From NCBI RefSeq assembly GCF_021190915.1, contig NZ_JAIOAP010000001.1, positions 744,001 to 808,000 on the forward strand: a stretch of DNA of 64,000 nt, written 5' to 3'. The stretch comes from Cohnella silvisoli (lineage in GTDB: Bacteria > Bacillota > Bacilli > Paenibacillales > Paenibacillaceae). The notes beneath the pieces are model-generated. The model searched no databases and was not told where the DNA came from. It worked only from the letters and a program-made list of their open reading frames with translations. The translations under genes were made by a program, and so were the position numbers. This document shows positions 24,151 to 33,445 of this stretch, one piece after another; within the stretch, counting starts at the first letter, position 1, and each line of letters starts with the position of its first letter.

Positions 24151-25117
24151 TTCATTTGGACGTTTTGAGAACGTACGAGTATCGAGGCTGGGCTTCGGAG
24201 CGATGGGTTTGGCGCAAGGGACGTTCGGCCGTTTCGAGGAGAAGGCTTTGGTCGAAGCCGTATTGCACAGCTTGGAGAGCGGAATCAATCTCGTGGATAC
24301 GGCAAGATTATACGGGGATTCGGAAGCGCTTATCGGCAAAGCCCTAAGAGAGTGGAGGGGTGAACGGCCGTTCCTTGCAACCAAAGTTCAGCCTCACGCT
24401 AATGGGTGGGGAAGACCGGTGGAAGTAATGGAAGCTTACCCACCGGGATCGTTGTCAGAGAGCGTGGAAACATCGCTTGTCCAGCTTGGGGTGGAAGCCA
24501 TAGACTTGGTACAGATGCATCAGTATTGGCCGCTATGGGATTACAGCGATTACTGGATGGATGAGCTGTTGCAGTTGAAGGAGCAGGGCAAAATCCGTTT
24601 TATCGGCATTTCGGTTCCGGATCACCGTCACGATATGGCGCTGCATCTTATTCAATCGGGCGCCATAGATTCGGTTCAATCGATCTTGAACGTGTTCGAT
24701 CCGATTGCTCTGGATAATTTGGTTCCATTGTGCCGCAAGCTCGGCGTGGCGTTCATTGCCCGATGCGTCTTGGACGAAGGGGGATTAACCGGGTTCCTAA
24801 CGCTTGAATCGGAATTTGCGGGAGACGATTTCAGGAACGGCTATTTCGATGCCGGCCCGCGGGAAGAGTATATTCGGAGAACGGAGAGATTGAAGAGCTT
24901 TGTTCCTCAACATGCGGGCAGTTTGGCTGAATTGGCGTTGCGGTTCGCGCTGCAGGATCCGGGCGTCACGACGGCTGTCGTGTCTATGCACGTGAAGCAG
25001 CATGCCGATTCGAACATGGCAGCCCTGAACGCGGGGCCGCTTCCAGCGGATGTGTTCGAAGAGCTGAGATATCATCATCGCTGGGTGAGGAATTTGTACG
25101 AGCATAAGTACTGGTAA
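24131..25117 (+). CDS. Aldo/keto reductase
   Basis: 328 residues from the ATG at 24131, overlapping the oxygenase gene by 20 nt. The (alpha/beta)8 AKR pattern is present: RLGFGAMGL near the N-terminus, DTARLYGDSE with catalytic Asp and Tyr (about residues 55-62), LATKV with the Lys, and LVQMHQYW with the His. The C-terminal half contains LAELALRFALQDPGVTTAVV. It reduces carbonyls with NADPH, or runs the reverse. A longer open frame upstream is only the overlap with the PhyH gene. Confidence 0.87.
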   Translation: MKQTQFSSFGRFENVRVSRLGFGAMGLAQGTFGRFEEKALVEAVLHSLESGINLVDTARLYGDSEALIGKALREWRGERPFLATKVQPHANGWGRPVEVMEAYPPGSLSESVETSLVQLGVEAIDLVQMHQYWPLWDYSDYWMDELLQLKEQGKIRFIGISVPDHRHDMALHLIQSGAIDSVQSILNVFDPIALDNLVPLCRKLGVAFIARCVLDEGGLTGFLTLESEFAGDDFRNGYFDAGPREEYIRRTERLKSFVPQHAGSLAELALRFALQDPGVTTAVVSMHVKQHADSNMAALNAGPLPADVFEELRYHHRWVRNLYEHKYW

Positions 25118-25195
25118 TCGCTAAGCTGATCATCCTATTTACCTGCTTTCCCACATAACATGGAAACGACGGGGAGTTGCGGGGGGAGGGTGCGA

Positions 25196-26119
25196 ATGGC
25201 AATTAAACCATTGGCGTTGCAACAGGGTGATACGGTAGGCATCGTGACGTTAGGCAGTCCTTTGGATGCCGATGTCATCAACAGGCGAATCGCTTATTTG
25301 CAATCGATGGGGCTAAAGGTCATCGCAGGGAAGTATGTTTACGCGCAGAACGGATACTTGGCGGGAACCGATCAAGAACGTGCCGAGGATTTAATGAATA
25401 TGTTCGCGGACGAACGGGTGAAAATGATTTTGCCTTCTCGCGGCGGCGTAGGCGTAGAAGGGATATTGCCATACCTGGATTACGATTATATTCGCGGCCA
25501 TCCCAAGATCGTCAGCGGATATAGCGATATCACGGTATTGTTGAACGCGCTGACGCAGTTTTCCGGTATCGTTACTCTCCATAGCTTGCTTCTCATCGAT
25601 TTTAGACCGGGGACTCCCCCCTACAACTTCGAGCAATTTTTCACGGCAACCTCATCCGTCGTCGTACCTCGTCCTCTTAACAATCCCCCCGAAAAACCGC
25701 TTTCGGGTAAAGTGCCTGGCAGTGCAAGCGGTCCGATCGTTGGGGGCAACCTGACTTCGTTGGTCGGTTCTCTGGGCACGCCTTTCGAAATCGATACGAC
25801 GGGGAAAATTCTGTTGCTCGAAGAAACTCATGAACCCGTGAATACGGTATACCGCTATGTGGAACAACTTAAGCTTGCGGGTAAATTCAACGATTGCAGC
25901 GGTATTCTCTTGGGGGAGTGTACGAACTGTATGGATGCATACGGTCAAACCTATGAGGACTTGATAAACGATTTTATCGTACCGCTGGGCAAACCGTTGC
26001 TGACGAACCTTGCTTCAGGGCACGGCGTTTACAAAGCGGCTATTCCGATCGGAGCATTCGCGAACATGAACGCTTCCAACGGTTTAATCACCTTTTTGGA
26101 GCCGGCGGTACGGTATTAG
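25196..26119 (+). CDS. S66 family LD-carboxypeptidase (MccF/LdcA-like)
   Basis: 307 residues; ATG at 25196, 5 nt after GGAGGG. The N-terminal domain has LALQQGDTVGIVTLGSP and ILPSRGGVGVEGILPYLDYD; the Ser nucleophile lies in VSGYSDITVLLNAL (about residue 107). The catalytic Glu is in LLLEETHEP (about 205) and the His in ASGHGVYKAAIPIG (about 280). Such enzymes cleave L,D-bonds in murein tetrapeptides during recycling, or inactivate microcin C-like compounds. It has no signal peptide, so it acts in the cytoplasm. Confidence 0.87.
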   Translation: MAIKPLALQQGDTVGIVTLGSPLDADVINRRIAYLQSMGLKVIAGKYVYAQNGYLAGTDQERAEDLMNMFADERVKMILPSRGGVGVEGILPYLDYDYIRGHPKIVSGYSDITVLLNALTQFSGIVTLHSLLLIDFRPGTPPYNFEQFFTATSSVVVPRPLNNPPEKPLSGKVPGSASGPIVGGNLTSLVGSLGTPFEIDTTGKILLLEETHEPVNTVYRYVEQLKLAGKFNDCSGILLGECTNCMDAYGQTYEDLINDFIVPLGKPLLTNLASGHGVYKAAIPIGAFANMNASNGLITFLEPAVRY

Positions 26120-26123
26120 CTTG

Positions 26124-26176
26124 AATACATAAACACCCGCAAAGTCATGAATGACCTTGCGGGTGTTTATGTATTT
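26124..26176. terminator. Bidirectional rho-independent terminator
   Basis: AATACATAAACACCCGCAA pairs with the inverted copy ending GTATT, with an inner GTCA/TGAC stem, about 25 bp in all. It separates the carboxypeptidase from the minus-strand genes. Confidence 0.85.
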
Positions 26177-26182
26177 GTCTAT

Positions 26183-26365
26183 TTAGCGCTTCGTGGCTTT
26201 GGCGAAGCGTTCCTGAATGATTGAGTTGCTTAGTTTCCAAGCGGATAAATCCTCTTTGACTAATTGCGCAGATGATTTCTTGGAAGGAGCGAACAAGAGC
26301 GCGTCCTTCGGTTGATCGCCGACCGCAAGGCTTACTTTGCCGTTCTTCGATACGTATACACTCAT
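26183..26365 (-). CDS. 60-residue protein co-translated with the DUF4062 gene
   Basis: A small protein starting at 26365 with an ATGA overlap onto the stop of the DUF4062 gene. The first half reads as a short beta-rich stretch (VYVSKNGKVSLAVGDQP) and the second as an amphipathic helix (KSSAQLVKEDLSAWKLS, then IIQERFAKATK). It has no membrane span or signal. I do not recognise a family. Overlap with the larger gene suggests a partner, cofactor or inhibitor. Confidence 0.7.
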   Translation of the reverse strand: MSVYVSKNGKVSLAVGDQPKDALLFAPSKKSSAQLVKEDLSAWKLSNSIIQERFAKATKR

Positions 26366-27510
26366 GGCTGCATGCCTCCTAAGATCATTTTGATAATCTC
26401 GACCAAGTAAGGATTTTTATTAATTATAGCATCATTCACGCTTTCTTGGTAGATCATGTACTTCCGGTTGTCCCAATCCGATTCCGAGGGAAAGTGCAGG
26501 GTTAGAACGTATTTACCCCGTTTGAAGCAGTAATAGAACATTTGTTTTGCTTGCGTATAATGAACGGTATCCTTATTCATATTATAGGTCAAGGCGACGT
26601 ACGAGCTTTGATCGTCCAGCCTGAAGGAACGATTCCAGGCGACATCGGCGCATTTGGCGACATATTTCATCTTGTCGTTATCGTTTACATACAGCGTCGC
26701 TCCGATACAGGCTTTATAGGAACCTATAACCTCAGACATATACTGTCCATACTGCTGCTCGATAATTCCGCCTGACATTTTATTCATAATGGCTCTTAAA
26801 ATTGACTCGTAATTAGGTTTCTCGGATGTTTGCATGAGCAAAGACAGTTCCGACAGCAATCGGAATGCATCTTCAGACTGCTCTAGCCTCCTGCCGTTCT
26901 CCACGATTGAATGCTGAAGAGGAAGCAGCATGGAACCTCTGCGAAGCAAATCGCTGAAATACTCTTTCCAATCGATTCTGACGCCGAGGGATAAGTCATC
27001 CAAGTAAACATTGCGGATAGTTAGGTCATGAAGCAGAAACCAGACATAAGCATCTATGTGGTTTGGAATGTCCGGATTTTGTTTAAGAGCGGATAGGATG
27101 ACTTCAGGTGAGGGATGTTGATGGGATTCGCTTATGTATTGCTCGAGAAATTCATCCATCCATCTCTTGACGGTTTCGAAGAAAATGTTTTTAACCGTAG
27201 TATCGACGAAAATAAGAATCGTTTTACCTTTGTCGTAAGCTTTGATGAATTCCATGTGGGTGACGGTTCGCTGGGCGTCCTTGTAATAAGTGCCGCCGTT
27301 ATTGCCAATAAACAGCAGGAAAATATCGGCCTCATCAACGGCCTCCAAGCATTTGACGACAGGATCTATATTTGCCGGCCAGGGGCCAAGATTTTGTTCC
27401 CACATCAGAGGTTCGTGTCCGAGATCCCTTAATTCCGTGAATGCCTCTTTACGCAGACGTTTAAGTCCATCCTCGTTGACTGAACTAATAAATATCTTTG
27501 TTTTGGCCAA
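26362..27510 (-). CDS. DUF4062 (TIR-like) N-terminal domain protein
   Basis: 382 residues from a TTG at 27510; an in-frame stop lies just upstream, and the conserved KIFISSV begins at residue 4, so this start is firm although the ribosome binding site is weak. Residues 3-110 are a DUF4062 domain: KIFISSVNEDGLKRLRKEAF, EPLMWEQNLGPW, EADIFLLFIGNNGGTYY and THMEFIKAYDKGK. DUF4062 has a TIR-like fold and is often found at the front of signalling and defence proteins. The rest (about 120-382) is helical and not recognised. It is in a two-gene unit with a 60-residue protein. Confidence 0.75.
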   Translation of the reverse strand: MAKTKIFISSVNEDGLKRLRKEAFTELRDLGHEPLMWEQNLGPWPANIDPVVKCLEAVDEADIFLLFIGNNGGTYYKDAQRTVTHMEFIKAYDKGKTILIFVDTTVKNIFFETVKRWMDEFLEQYISESHQHPSPEVILSALKQNPDIPNHIDAYVWFLLHDLTIRNVYLDDLSLGVRIDWKEYFSDLLRRGSMLLPLQHSIVENGRRLEQSEDAFRLLSELSLLMQTSEKPNYESILRAIMNKMSGGIIEQQYGQYMSEVIGSYKACIGATLYVNDNDKMKYVAKCADVAWNRSFRLDDQSSYVALTYNMNKDTVHYTQAKQMFYYCFKRGKYVLTLHFPSESDWDNRKYMIYQESVNDAIINKNPYLVEIIKMILGGMQP

Positions 27511-27715
27511 TCGTCAACACGCCCCCGTTCCGAGTAAGTTTCCTTCCATTATAGCCCAATAGGTGTTATCTGAACATCGTATCGAGCATACGCTAAATCA
27601 TCTAGATGCTGGAAAAATGGAGTTGTGAGATACACGGGCGATGGACAAGCTGGTTAAAGACGGGAAAGTCCGCTAAGTTGAAGTCGGTAATTTACACATT
27701 GATGGAGGAGTTCAA

Positions 27716-28279
27716 ATGAAACGTTCAACGATGACATGGCTAGTGGTTGGGGCAATCGTATTAATCGTGATTTTCTCGGCGGTAGGATCCTATAACAGGT
27801 TGGTTTCTTCGGAAACGACGGTGGACAATAAGGCGGCGCAAATCGATACGCAGCTTCAGCGCCGGGAGGACGTGATCCCGAACCTGGTGAGTACGGTCAA
27901 AGGGTATGCGGCACATGAGAAGGAAGTATTCAAAGCGATTGCCGATGCGAGAAGCAAGCTTGCCGGCGCGGGTACGACTGCAGAGAAGGCGGATGCGAAC
28001 AACCAATTGGAAGGCGCCCTGTCGAGACTGCTCGTCGTCGTCGAGAATTATCCGAATCTTAAAGCAGATGCGCAGTTTACCCGTCTAATGGATGAATTAT
28101 CGGGGACGGAAAACCGCATCGCGGTCGCGCGCCAAGACTATAATAATTCCGTAACCGCCTATAATACGAAAATCAAGAGGTTCCCGGCTGCGATCTATGC
28201 TTCTATGTTCGGTTTCGAGAAGAAGGAATTTTTCAAAGCGGCACCGGGTGCGGAAACCGTGCCTGAAGTCCAATTTTAA
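27716..28279 (+). CDS. lemA: LemA family protein
   Basis: 187 residues, ATG preceded by GGAGGAG. One N-terminal membrane span (about residues 7-24) is followed by the helical LemA domain, with NRLVSSETTVDNKAAQIDTQLQRREDVIPNLV written in three usual pieces, then VENYPNLKAD and FTRLMDELSGTENRIAVARQDYN. LemA proteins are membrane-anchored helical bundles of unclear function, usually paired with a TPM protein as here. Confidence 0.92.
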   Translation: MKRSTMTWLVVGAIVLIVIFSAVGSYNRLVSSETTVDNKAAQIDTQLQRREDVIPNLVSTVKGYAAHEKEVFKAIADARSKLAGAGTTAEKADANNQLEGALSRLLVVVENYPNLKADAQFTRLMDELSGTENRIAVARQDYNNSVTAYNTKIKRFPAAIYASMFGFEKKEFFKAAPGAETVPEVQF

Positions 28280-28281
28280 CG

Positions 28282-29067
28282 ATGGCTCGCCTAGGTTTGC
28301 ATAATAAATTATATGCGGTATTCGGTTTACTTCTATTAGCCGCCATGTCCATGACAGCGGGCGGAGCATCGGCGAAAGGGGATTCCGTATATGGCGTATA
28401 TGTACAAGACGAAGCGAATGTCATCTCTCAGCAAACGAAGAATGAACTCTATAACCGCGCCATCTGGCTTCATGAACAGACGGGAACGGCTCAAGTCGGG
28501 GTAGTGACGGTTAGCTCGCTTAACGGGCAGACGCTTGAAGATTTCGCGGTAACCCGATTCCGGGAGATGGGTCTGGGAGACAAGGAACGTAACGATGGCG
28601 TGCTCCTCCTCTATTCCACTTCTGACAAGCATGTGCGCATTGAAGTCGGCTACGGTCTGGAGGGGCGTATACCCGATGGTAAAGCCGGGGCGATACTCGA
28701 CCAATATTTTGTCCCTAATCGCGATGCGGGCCATATCGATCTTGCTTTCTCCCAGACGCAAAGTGCTATCGTGAACGAGGTTGCGGCGGAATACGGATTG
28801 GATGCGTCCGGAGTGACCGATGATAACTTGCCCCCGCTTGGTACTCATGACGGCAACGGGTTTTTCGGAAGTATGCCTGGGTTCGTGAAAATATTGCTGG
28901 GGCTCGGCGTCGTTTTGCTCATTTTCCTGGACTTCAAGTTTACGGGCGGCGCGATTACGTTCACCATACTCAACTTGATCGGCCGCAGGGGCGGATCAGG
29001 AGGCGGGGGACGAGGCGGAGGCAGCGGAGGCGGAGGTTCTTCGGGCGGCGGCGGAGCCAGCAGATGA
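28282..29067 (+). CDS. TPM domain protein (YgcG family)
   Basis: 261 residues starting 2 bp after lemA, without its own strong ribosome binding site, so probably coupled to it. An N-terminal signal or membrane span (about residues 8-30) is followed by a TPM domain (about 38-170) with VYVQDEANVISQQTK and VRIEVGYGLEGRIPDGKAG. A second span lies near 200-220, and the C-terminus is Gly/Ser-rich. The lemA-TPM pair acts at the membrane; a role in stress or membrane-protein quality control has been proposed for the family. Confidence 0.88.
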   Translation: MARLGLHNKLYAVFGLLLLAAMSMTAGGASAKGDSVYGVYVQDEANVISQQTKNELYNRAIWLHEQTGTAQVGVVTVSSLNGQTLEDFAVTRFREMGLGDKERNDGVLLLYSTSDKHVRIEVGYGLEGRIPDGKAGAILDQYFVPNRDAGHIDLAFSQTQSAIVNEVAAEYGLDASGVTDDNLPPLGTHDGNGFFGSMPGFVKILLGLGVVLLIFLDFKFTGGAITFTILNLIGRRGGSGGGGRGGGSGGGGSSGGGGASR

Positions 29068-29084
29068 CAGCAAGGCGGCGATTA

Positions 29085-29116
29085 GAGTCCGGACTTTAGG
29101 TTCCGGGCTCTTTCTT
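29085..29116 (+). terminator. Rho-independent terminator
   Basis: GAGTCCGG (29085-29092) pairs with CCGGGCTC (29103-29110), one G.T pair, followed by TTTCTT. It ends the lemA-TPM unit. Confidence 0.65.
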
Positions 29117-29198
29117 ATTGGCAGGAACCTGCTATCTCTTTGTAGAAATTTATAGAAAAAGCACGAATGACGGATCGGGAATATAGGTGACAGGCGGA

Positions 29199-32100
29199 AT
29201 GAAGGCGAAAATCGGGATAATCGTTATTATTTTTATTATTTTTTTCGGCATACGGTTTTATCGGGTTTACGAGGGAGATCGTAACGCACCGCAAGCGAAG
29301 GCGGGCATATTGGACTTGTCCAAGTGGGACGCTCGAGAGGGCGGAGTTATTCCATTGCAGGGACAATGGGCGTTCTATCCGGGAATGCTTCTTGAACCGA
29401 AGCCGGGGCAGCTTCTATCCAGCATAGAGAAAGCACAATTTTTGAAAGTGCCGGGCGCTTGGGATCGCGCGATCTCTCCCGATAAGCCGACTCCATTCGG
29501 TTATGGTACGTATAAGTTAGAAATCATTATGCCCCGTCAAAAGGATTTAGAATATGCCGTAAATGCGCAGATCATCAGAACCGCCCACCGAATGTATATC
29601 GACGGCAAACTCGTCGGACAAGAAGGGGAACCGGGAACGGACAGCGCCAGCACGAAACCTCGAGTTATGCCTTACACGGCAAAGTTCTCTGCGAACGGAG
29701 ACAAAGTGGAGCTTGTTATTGCAACGGCTAACTTTGATTATGGGAGCTTCGGCGGTATTTTTCACAATATTCGATTCGGATCGTCGGAAGCGATAGATCG
29801 CAGCTACAAGCTCGGATTCATTGGGAACAATCTTTTAATGGGATTTTATATCATAAGCGGCGTCTATTTTTTGTTTCTCTTTTTCTTTCGCAGATCCAAT
29901 AAAGAACTGCTGTATTTCAGTCTGTTTTTTTGGATGTCGTTACTCTTCTGGGCGACGCATGAGGATCGGCTTTTGTTCTGGCTGTTCCCGCAAATCGACT
30001 ACGAATGGCAAACCAAATTGCAGATGCTGCCCTCTATCGGGGTGTACCTGTCTTTGTTTATGTTCGTCCTCTCGATGTTCCCGGGAATAGGCCGGCGGCG
30101 AACGGTTAAGTTCATAGGAATCTTAACCGCAGCTGACGTCTGTTTCGTTTTATTTACGAAGGTTTACGTGTTTTCCCAATTCGAATTGATCATGATGGGT
30201 GTTTATGGAGTTCTCTTTTCCTATTCCTTTTACATTCTGCTCATTAGCGGTCTAAAAAGAGAAGACGGGTCAACGTACTCCTTAATCGCGGCTATGTGCA
30301 TTCTAATGGAGAGCTTAGACCAAGCCATTAATTATTTGGGATTAGCCCCGGAAACAGGGGTACTGCCGTATAAACGGATTTTGTTCGTATTAACGATGGC
30401 TATGTTCATAGCGAAGCGGTTTTTTAACAATATGGAGCAAGTGGAAATTATATCGAAACGTTTATTAGTCGCCGATAGGCTTAAAAACGACTTCCTGGCG
30501 AACACCTCCCAAGAAATCCGGTTACCCCTGCATGGCATTGTAAATCTAGCTCAGATTATGATCGACGAAGGCGGCCTAAAGGATGAGCGGCAGGAAGAAC
30601 GCCTTGCCCTGATGGTTGCGACGGGGAGAAGACTAGCCCATTCGTTAAACGATATTATGGATTTGTCCAAGCTCAACGATGGCGGGTTCGAATTGCAGTT
30701 GAGGGCGGTTGATGTCCGCATGACGATTAACGGGGTTCTTGAAGTTATGCGTTATATGACGGGCAACGCCACGACCCGCTTTGAGAATCGCACGGAGTCC
30801 GGCCTTCCTTACGTTAAAGCCGACGAACAGCGTTTGATGCAAATTTTGTTTAACCTGCTTCATTACGCAGCCAAGTCTGGCGCCGAGGGTATCATTGCCG
30901 TGAAGGCGGAATGGGCCGAAGGACAAGATGAGGTTTCTGTGACGATAAGTGCTCCAGGCAGCGCAAACAAGCAAGGTGAGCAAATATCGGAATCCGGGTT
31001 AAATCTGGAGATCAGCCGCAAATTGATCGAGATGCATGGGGGCTTCTTGAATACGAATCCATCCTTTTCCCCCTCGTTAATAGAGCTTCGATTCTCGCTT
31101 CCCATATTTGAGGAACAGCTCAAATTGTCTGATTCGCTTGCATGGGGGACAGATGAATCGGATGAAGCACAATCCGAAGTTGCCGCTGCTGGTGCCCAAT
31201 CTAGCTTGCCCGCTGATGCACCGAAGGTATTGATCGTAGACGATGATCCGACTACCCTTAAGATCATGGCGGATATTCTTGGGCAAGAGGGACTGCGCGT
31301 AACAGCCGTCTCGGATGGCTTGCAGGGCTTGAAAGCATGGGAGCGGGAATCGGACTGGGACTTGGTTGTACTCGATGTCATGCTTCCCCGTCTGTCCGGT
31401 TATGAACTGTGCCGCCATATTCGCGAAAGGAAATCCTTCTATGAATTGCCCGTACTTTTCCTAACGTCACGCAATCAGCCGGCAGACCTGCTAGTCGGCT
31501 TTAATGCCGGCGCGAACGATTATGTCACCCAGCCGATCGACGTTTCCGAATTTAGGGCGCGAACGCGAACTTTGCTTAGAATGAAACAGTCGATCCGCGA
31601 TCAGCTTCATATGGAGATGGCGCTTATCCAAGCGCAAATTAAACCTCATTTTCTTTTCAACACCTTGAATACGATCGCCAGCTTAAGCGAGATCGACCCG
31701 GAAAGAACCCGGGTGCTATTGAACGATTTCGGCAGATACCTTAGAAGCAGCTTTGATATGAGAAACTTGGACAAGCGCGTTCCCTTTACCAAGGAGTGGA
31801 TGCTTGTGCAATCCTATTTGCAGATTGAACAAGCCCGATTCGGGGATCGGATGCGGTTGTCCGTCTTGATACCCGAGCATATTTTGTTCCATCTTCCCCC
31901 GCTTTCGATTCAACCGATCGTAGAGAATGCCCTCCGCCATGGAATATTGCCCCGTTTTGAAGGGGGCCATCTTCACATCGAAGTGGCGGCGGAGCCGGAC
32001 GGTTATTTAATTAAAGTACGCGACGACGGAGTCGGATTCGCGCCGGGCAGGCTGGAAGCCGTAATGTCGGGAGATTACCGTGCGGGAATCGGACTTATGA

Positions 32101-32216
32101 ACGTGCATCGGCGTTTAATCAATGCGCATGGCTCGGGGCTGAAGATCGTAAGCGAAGCGGGTCTTGGCACTGAAGTGAGCTTCCGAATCCCAATCATGAA
32201 GGAGGAATCGGCATGA
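29199..32216 (+). CDS. Hybrid sensor kinase: 7TM, degenerate kinase, receiver, LytS-type kinase
   Basis: 1005 residues from the ATG at 29199 (AGGTG upstream; a GTG at 29187 is possible). Order: one span (5-20), an extracytoplasmic jelly-roll-like domain (about 60-200), a seven-span 7TMR-DISM-like region (about 208-405), and a HisKA/HATPase-like module (about 425-650). Then come a receiver (about 685-800) and a LytS-type kinase (about 810-1005). In the first kinase the phosphorylated His is Gln (FLANTSQEIRLPL) and the N and G boxes are eroded. In the receiver the conserved Lys is Gln (NDYVTQPID). The last kinase is intact: IKPHFLFNTLN, QPIVENALRHG, DDGVGF. Its stop overlaps the response regulator start. 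Confidence 0.85.
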   Translation: MKAKIGIIVIIFIIFFGIRFYRVYEGDRNAPQAKAGILDLSKWDAREGGVIPLQGQWAFYPGMLLEPKPGQLLSSIEKAQFLKVPGAWDRAISPDKPTPFGYGTYKLEIIMPRQKDLEYAVNAQIIRTAHRMYIDGKLVGQEGEPGTDSASTKPRVMPYTAKFSANGDKVELVIATANFDYGSFGGIFHNIRFGSSEAIDRSYKLGFIGNNLLMGFYIISGVYFLFLFFFRRSNKELLYFSLFFWMSLLFWATHEDRLLFWLFPQIDYEWQTKLQMLPSIGVYLSLFMFVLSMFPGIGRRRTVKFIGILTAADVCFVLFTKVYVFSQFELIMMGVYGVLFSYSFYILLISGLKREDGSTYSLIAAMCILMESLDQAINYLGLAPETGVLPYKRILFVLTMAMFIAKRFFNNMEQVEIISKRLLVADRLKNDFLANTSQEIRLPLHGIVNLAQIMIDEGGLKDERQEERLALMVATGRRLAHSLNDIMDLSKLNDGGFELQLRAVDVRMTINGVLEVMRYMTGNATTRFENRTESGLPYVKADEQRLMQILFNLLHYAAKSGAEGIIAVKAEWAEGQDEVSVTISAPGSANKQGEQISESGLNLEISRKLIEMHGGFLNTNPSFSPSLIELRFSLPIFEEQLKLSDSLAWGTDESDEAQSEVAAAGAQSSLPADAPKVLIVDDDPTTLKIMADILGQEGLRVTAVSDGLQGLKAWERESDWDLVVLDVMLPRLSGYELCRHIRERKSFYELPVLFLTSRNQPADLLVGFNAGANDYVTQPIDVSEFRARTRTLLRMKQSIRDQLHMEMALIQAQIKPHFLFNTLNTIASLSEIDPERTRVLLNDFGRYLRSSFDMRNLDKRVPFTKEWMLVQSYLQIEQARFGDRMRLSVLIPEHILFHLPPLSIQPIVENALRHGILPRFEGGHLHIEVAAEPDGYLIKVRDDGVGFAPGRLEAVMSGDYRAGIGLMNVHRRLINAHGSGLKIVSEAGLGTEVSFRIPIMKEESA

Positions 32217-33340
32217 AGGTTATCGTGATCGATGACGAGAATTTAGCGCTCGAAAGCATGGTCCGCATGCTGCAGCGTTTTGACGTAGAAGTGGCGGGAA
32301 CGTTTCAAGATCCGAGGGAAGCTCTAAAGCATCATGAAAGCCTTGGCGCGGAAGTTGCTTTCATGGATATCGAAATGCCCGAGATGAACGGCTTGGAGTT
32401 GGCTTCGCGCCTTCAGTCCGTTAATCCGGAGCTGCATATCGTGTTCGTGACCGCTTACGAGCAATACGCGATCGAGGCATTCGAAATGGCGGCCGTCGAT
32501 TATTTGCTTAAGCCGATACAATTAAAAAGATTGGATATCACCTTGAAGCGGCTTCAGGCGATGCGCCCCGGTTCCGGACGCGAATCCCGAGAGCAGTCCG
32601 TAACTAAGCTTCGTTTGTTTCACCATATGAGCTTTCTGGATTCGCAGGGAGGTTCGCTTGAGATCCCGTGGAGAACGACGAAGGCTAAGGAACTGTTCGC
32701 CTATATGATTCATCTTGGGGATAGAACGCCGAATAAGGATGAGCTTCTTGATCGAATTTGGCCGGACGTGCATATAGAGAAAGCCGTCACGCTTCTTCAT
32801 ACGACGATCTATCAAATCCGTCAAACGCTGAAAAATGCCTGCATTCCCCTAAGGATCGAATACAAAGAGGGCCGGTATTGCCTTGACCTCGCGTCCGGCA
32901 TGCAAGTGGACACGCGAATGTGGGAGATGGCTGTGCGGGAAGCGGCGAATGAAGGAAATCCCGAGAAAATGCATCATTTGCTGCTGACGGAGTATCGCGG
33001 GGATTACCTGGAGACGGAAGGATACCTGTGGGCGGAAAGCGAGAGAGAACGCTTAAGGGCGTTGTGGCTTGAGCATGCGCTTAAGAATGCATCGCAGATG
33101 GAAACATCGGCACTGTTCAGCAATGCCATCTCTTTGCATCAGCAAATTCAGGAGCGATTTCCCGAGATCGAGGAAAGCTATTTCGGGCTGATGAGGTTAT
33201 TCGATAAGCTTGGAAATACTTCCGAGGTTCAGCATCAATATGCCAACCTTACGCGTATGCTTGCCGCGGATTTCGGGATGCATCCGGATGAAAGCATTAC
33301 GAAATGGTTCGACGACTGGAACGATCGCAAGTCCTCTTAA
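32213..33340 (+). CDS. Response regulator with winged helix and bacterial transcriptional activator domain (SARP-like)
   Basis: 375 residues, coupled to the kinase by ATGA at 32213-32216. The receiver (1-120) has VIVIDDENLAL, phospho-Asp in AFMDIEMPEMNG (residue 54 region) and the Lys in DYLLKPIQ. A winged-helix DNA-binding domain follows (about 135-220, LEIPWRTTKAKELFAYMIHL). It is followed by a BTAD/TPR-like domain (about 225-370) with RGDYLETEGYLWAESERERLR. This layout, a receiver on a SARP-type activator, is found in Paenibacillus with 7TM-LytS kinases. It probably receives phosphate from the C-terminal kinase. The target genes are not evident; the nearest are lemA-TPM upstream and cheY downstream. 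Confidence 0.87.
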   Translation: MKVIVIDDENLALESMVRMLQRFDVEVAGTFQDPREALKHHESLGAEVAFMDIEMPEMNGLELASRLQSVNPELHIVFVTAYEQYAIEAFEMAAVDYLLKPIQLKRLDITLKRLQAMRPGSGRESREQSVTKLRLFHHMSFLDSQGGSLEIPWRTTKAKELFAYMIHLGDRTPNKDELLDRIWPDVHIEKAVTLLHTTIYQIRQTLKNACIPLRIEYKEGRYCLDLASGMQVDTRMWEMAVREAANEGNPEKMHHLLLTEYRGDYLETEGYLWAESERERLRALWLEHALKNASQMETSALFSNAISLHQQIQERFPEIEESYFGLMRLFDKLGNTSEVQHQYANLTRMLAADFGMHPDESITKWFDDWNDRKSS

Positions 33341-33445
33341 GCGATTGTTCAGAATTTGTTAAGTTCTGTCGGTTATGATCGAAGAAAGGCAGAATGAACG
33401 CAACTGCCATACTAGGGCTTGTTCCCTGACCGGGAGGTCTTGCAG

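Noticed and set aside
27641..27676. 11-codon open frame MDKLVKDGKVR
   Set aside because: Too short, without a ribosome binding site; it could be a remnant of a gene tail but cannot be supported.
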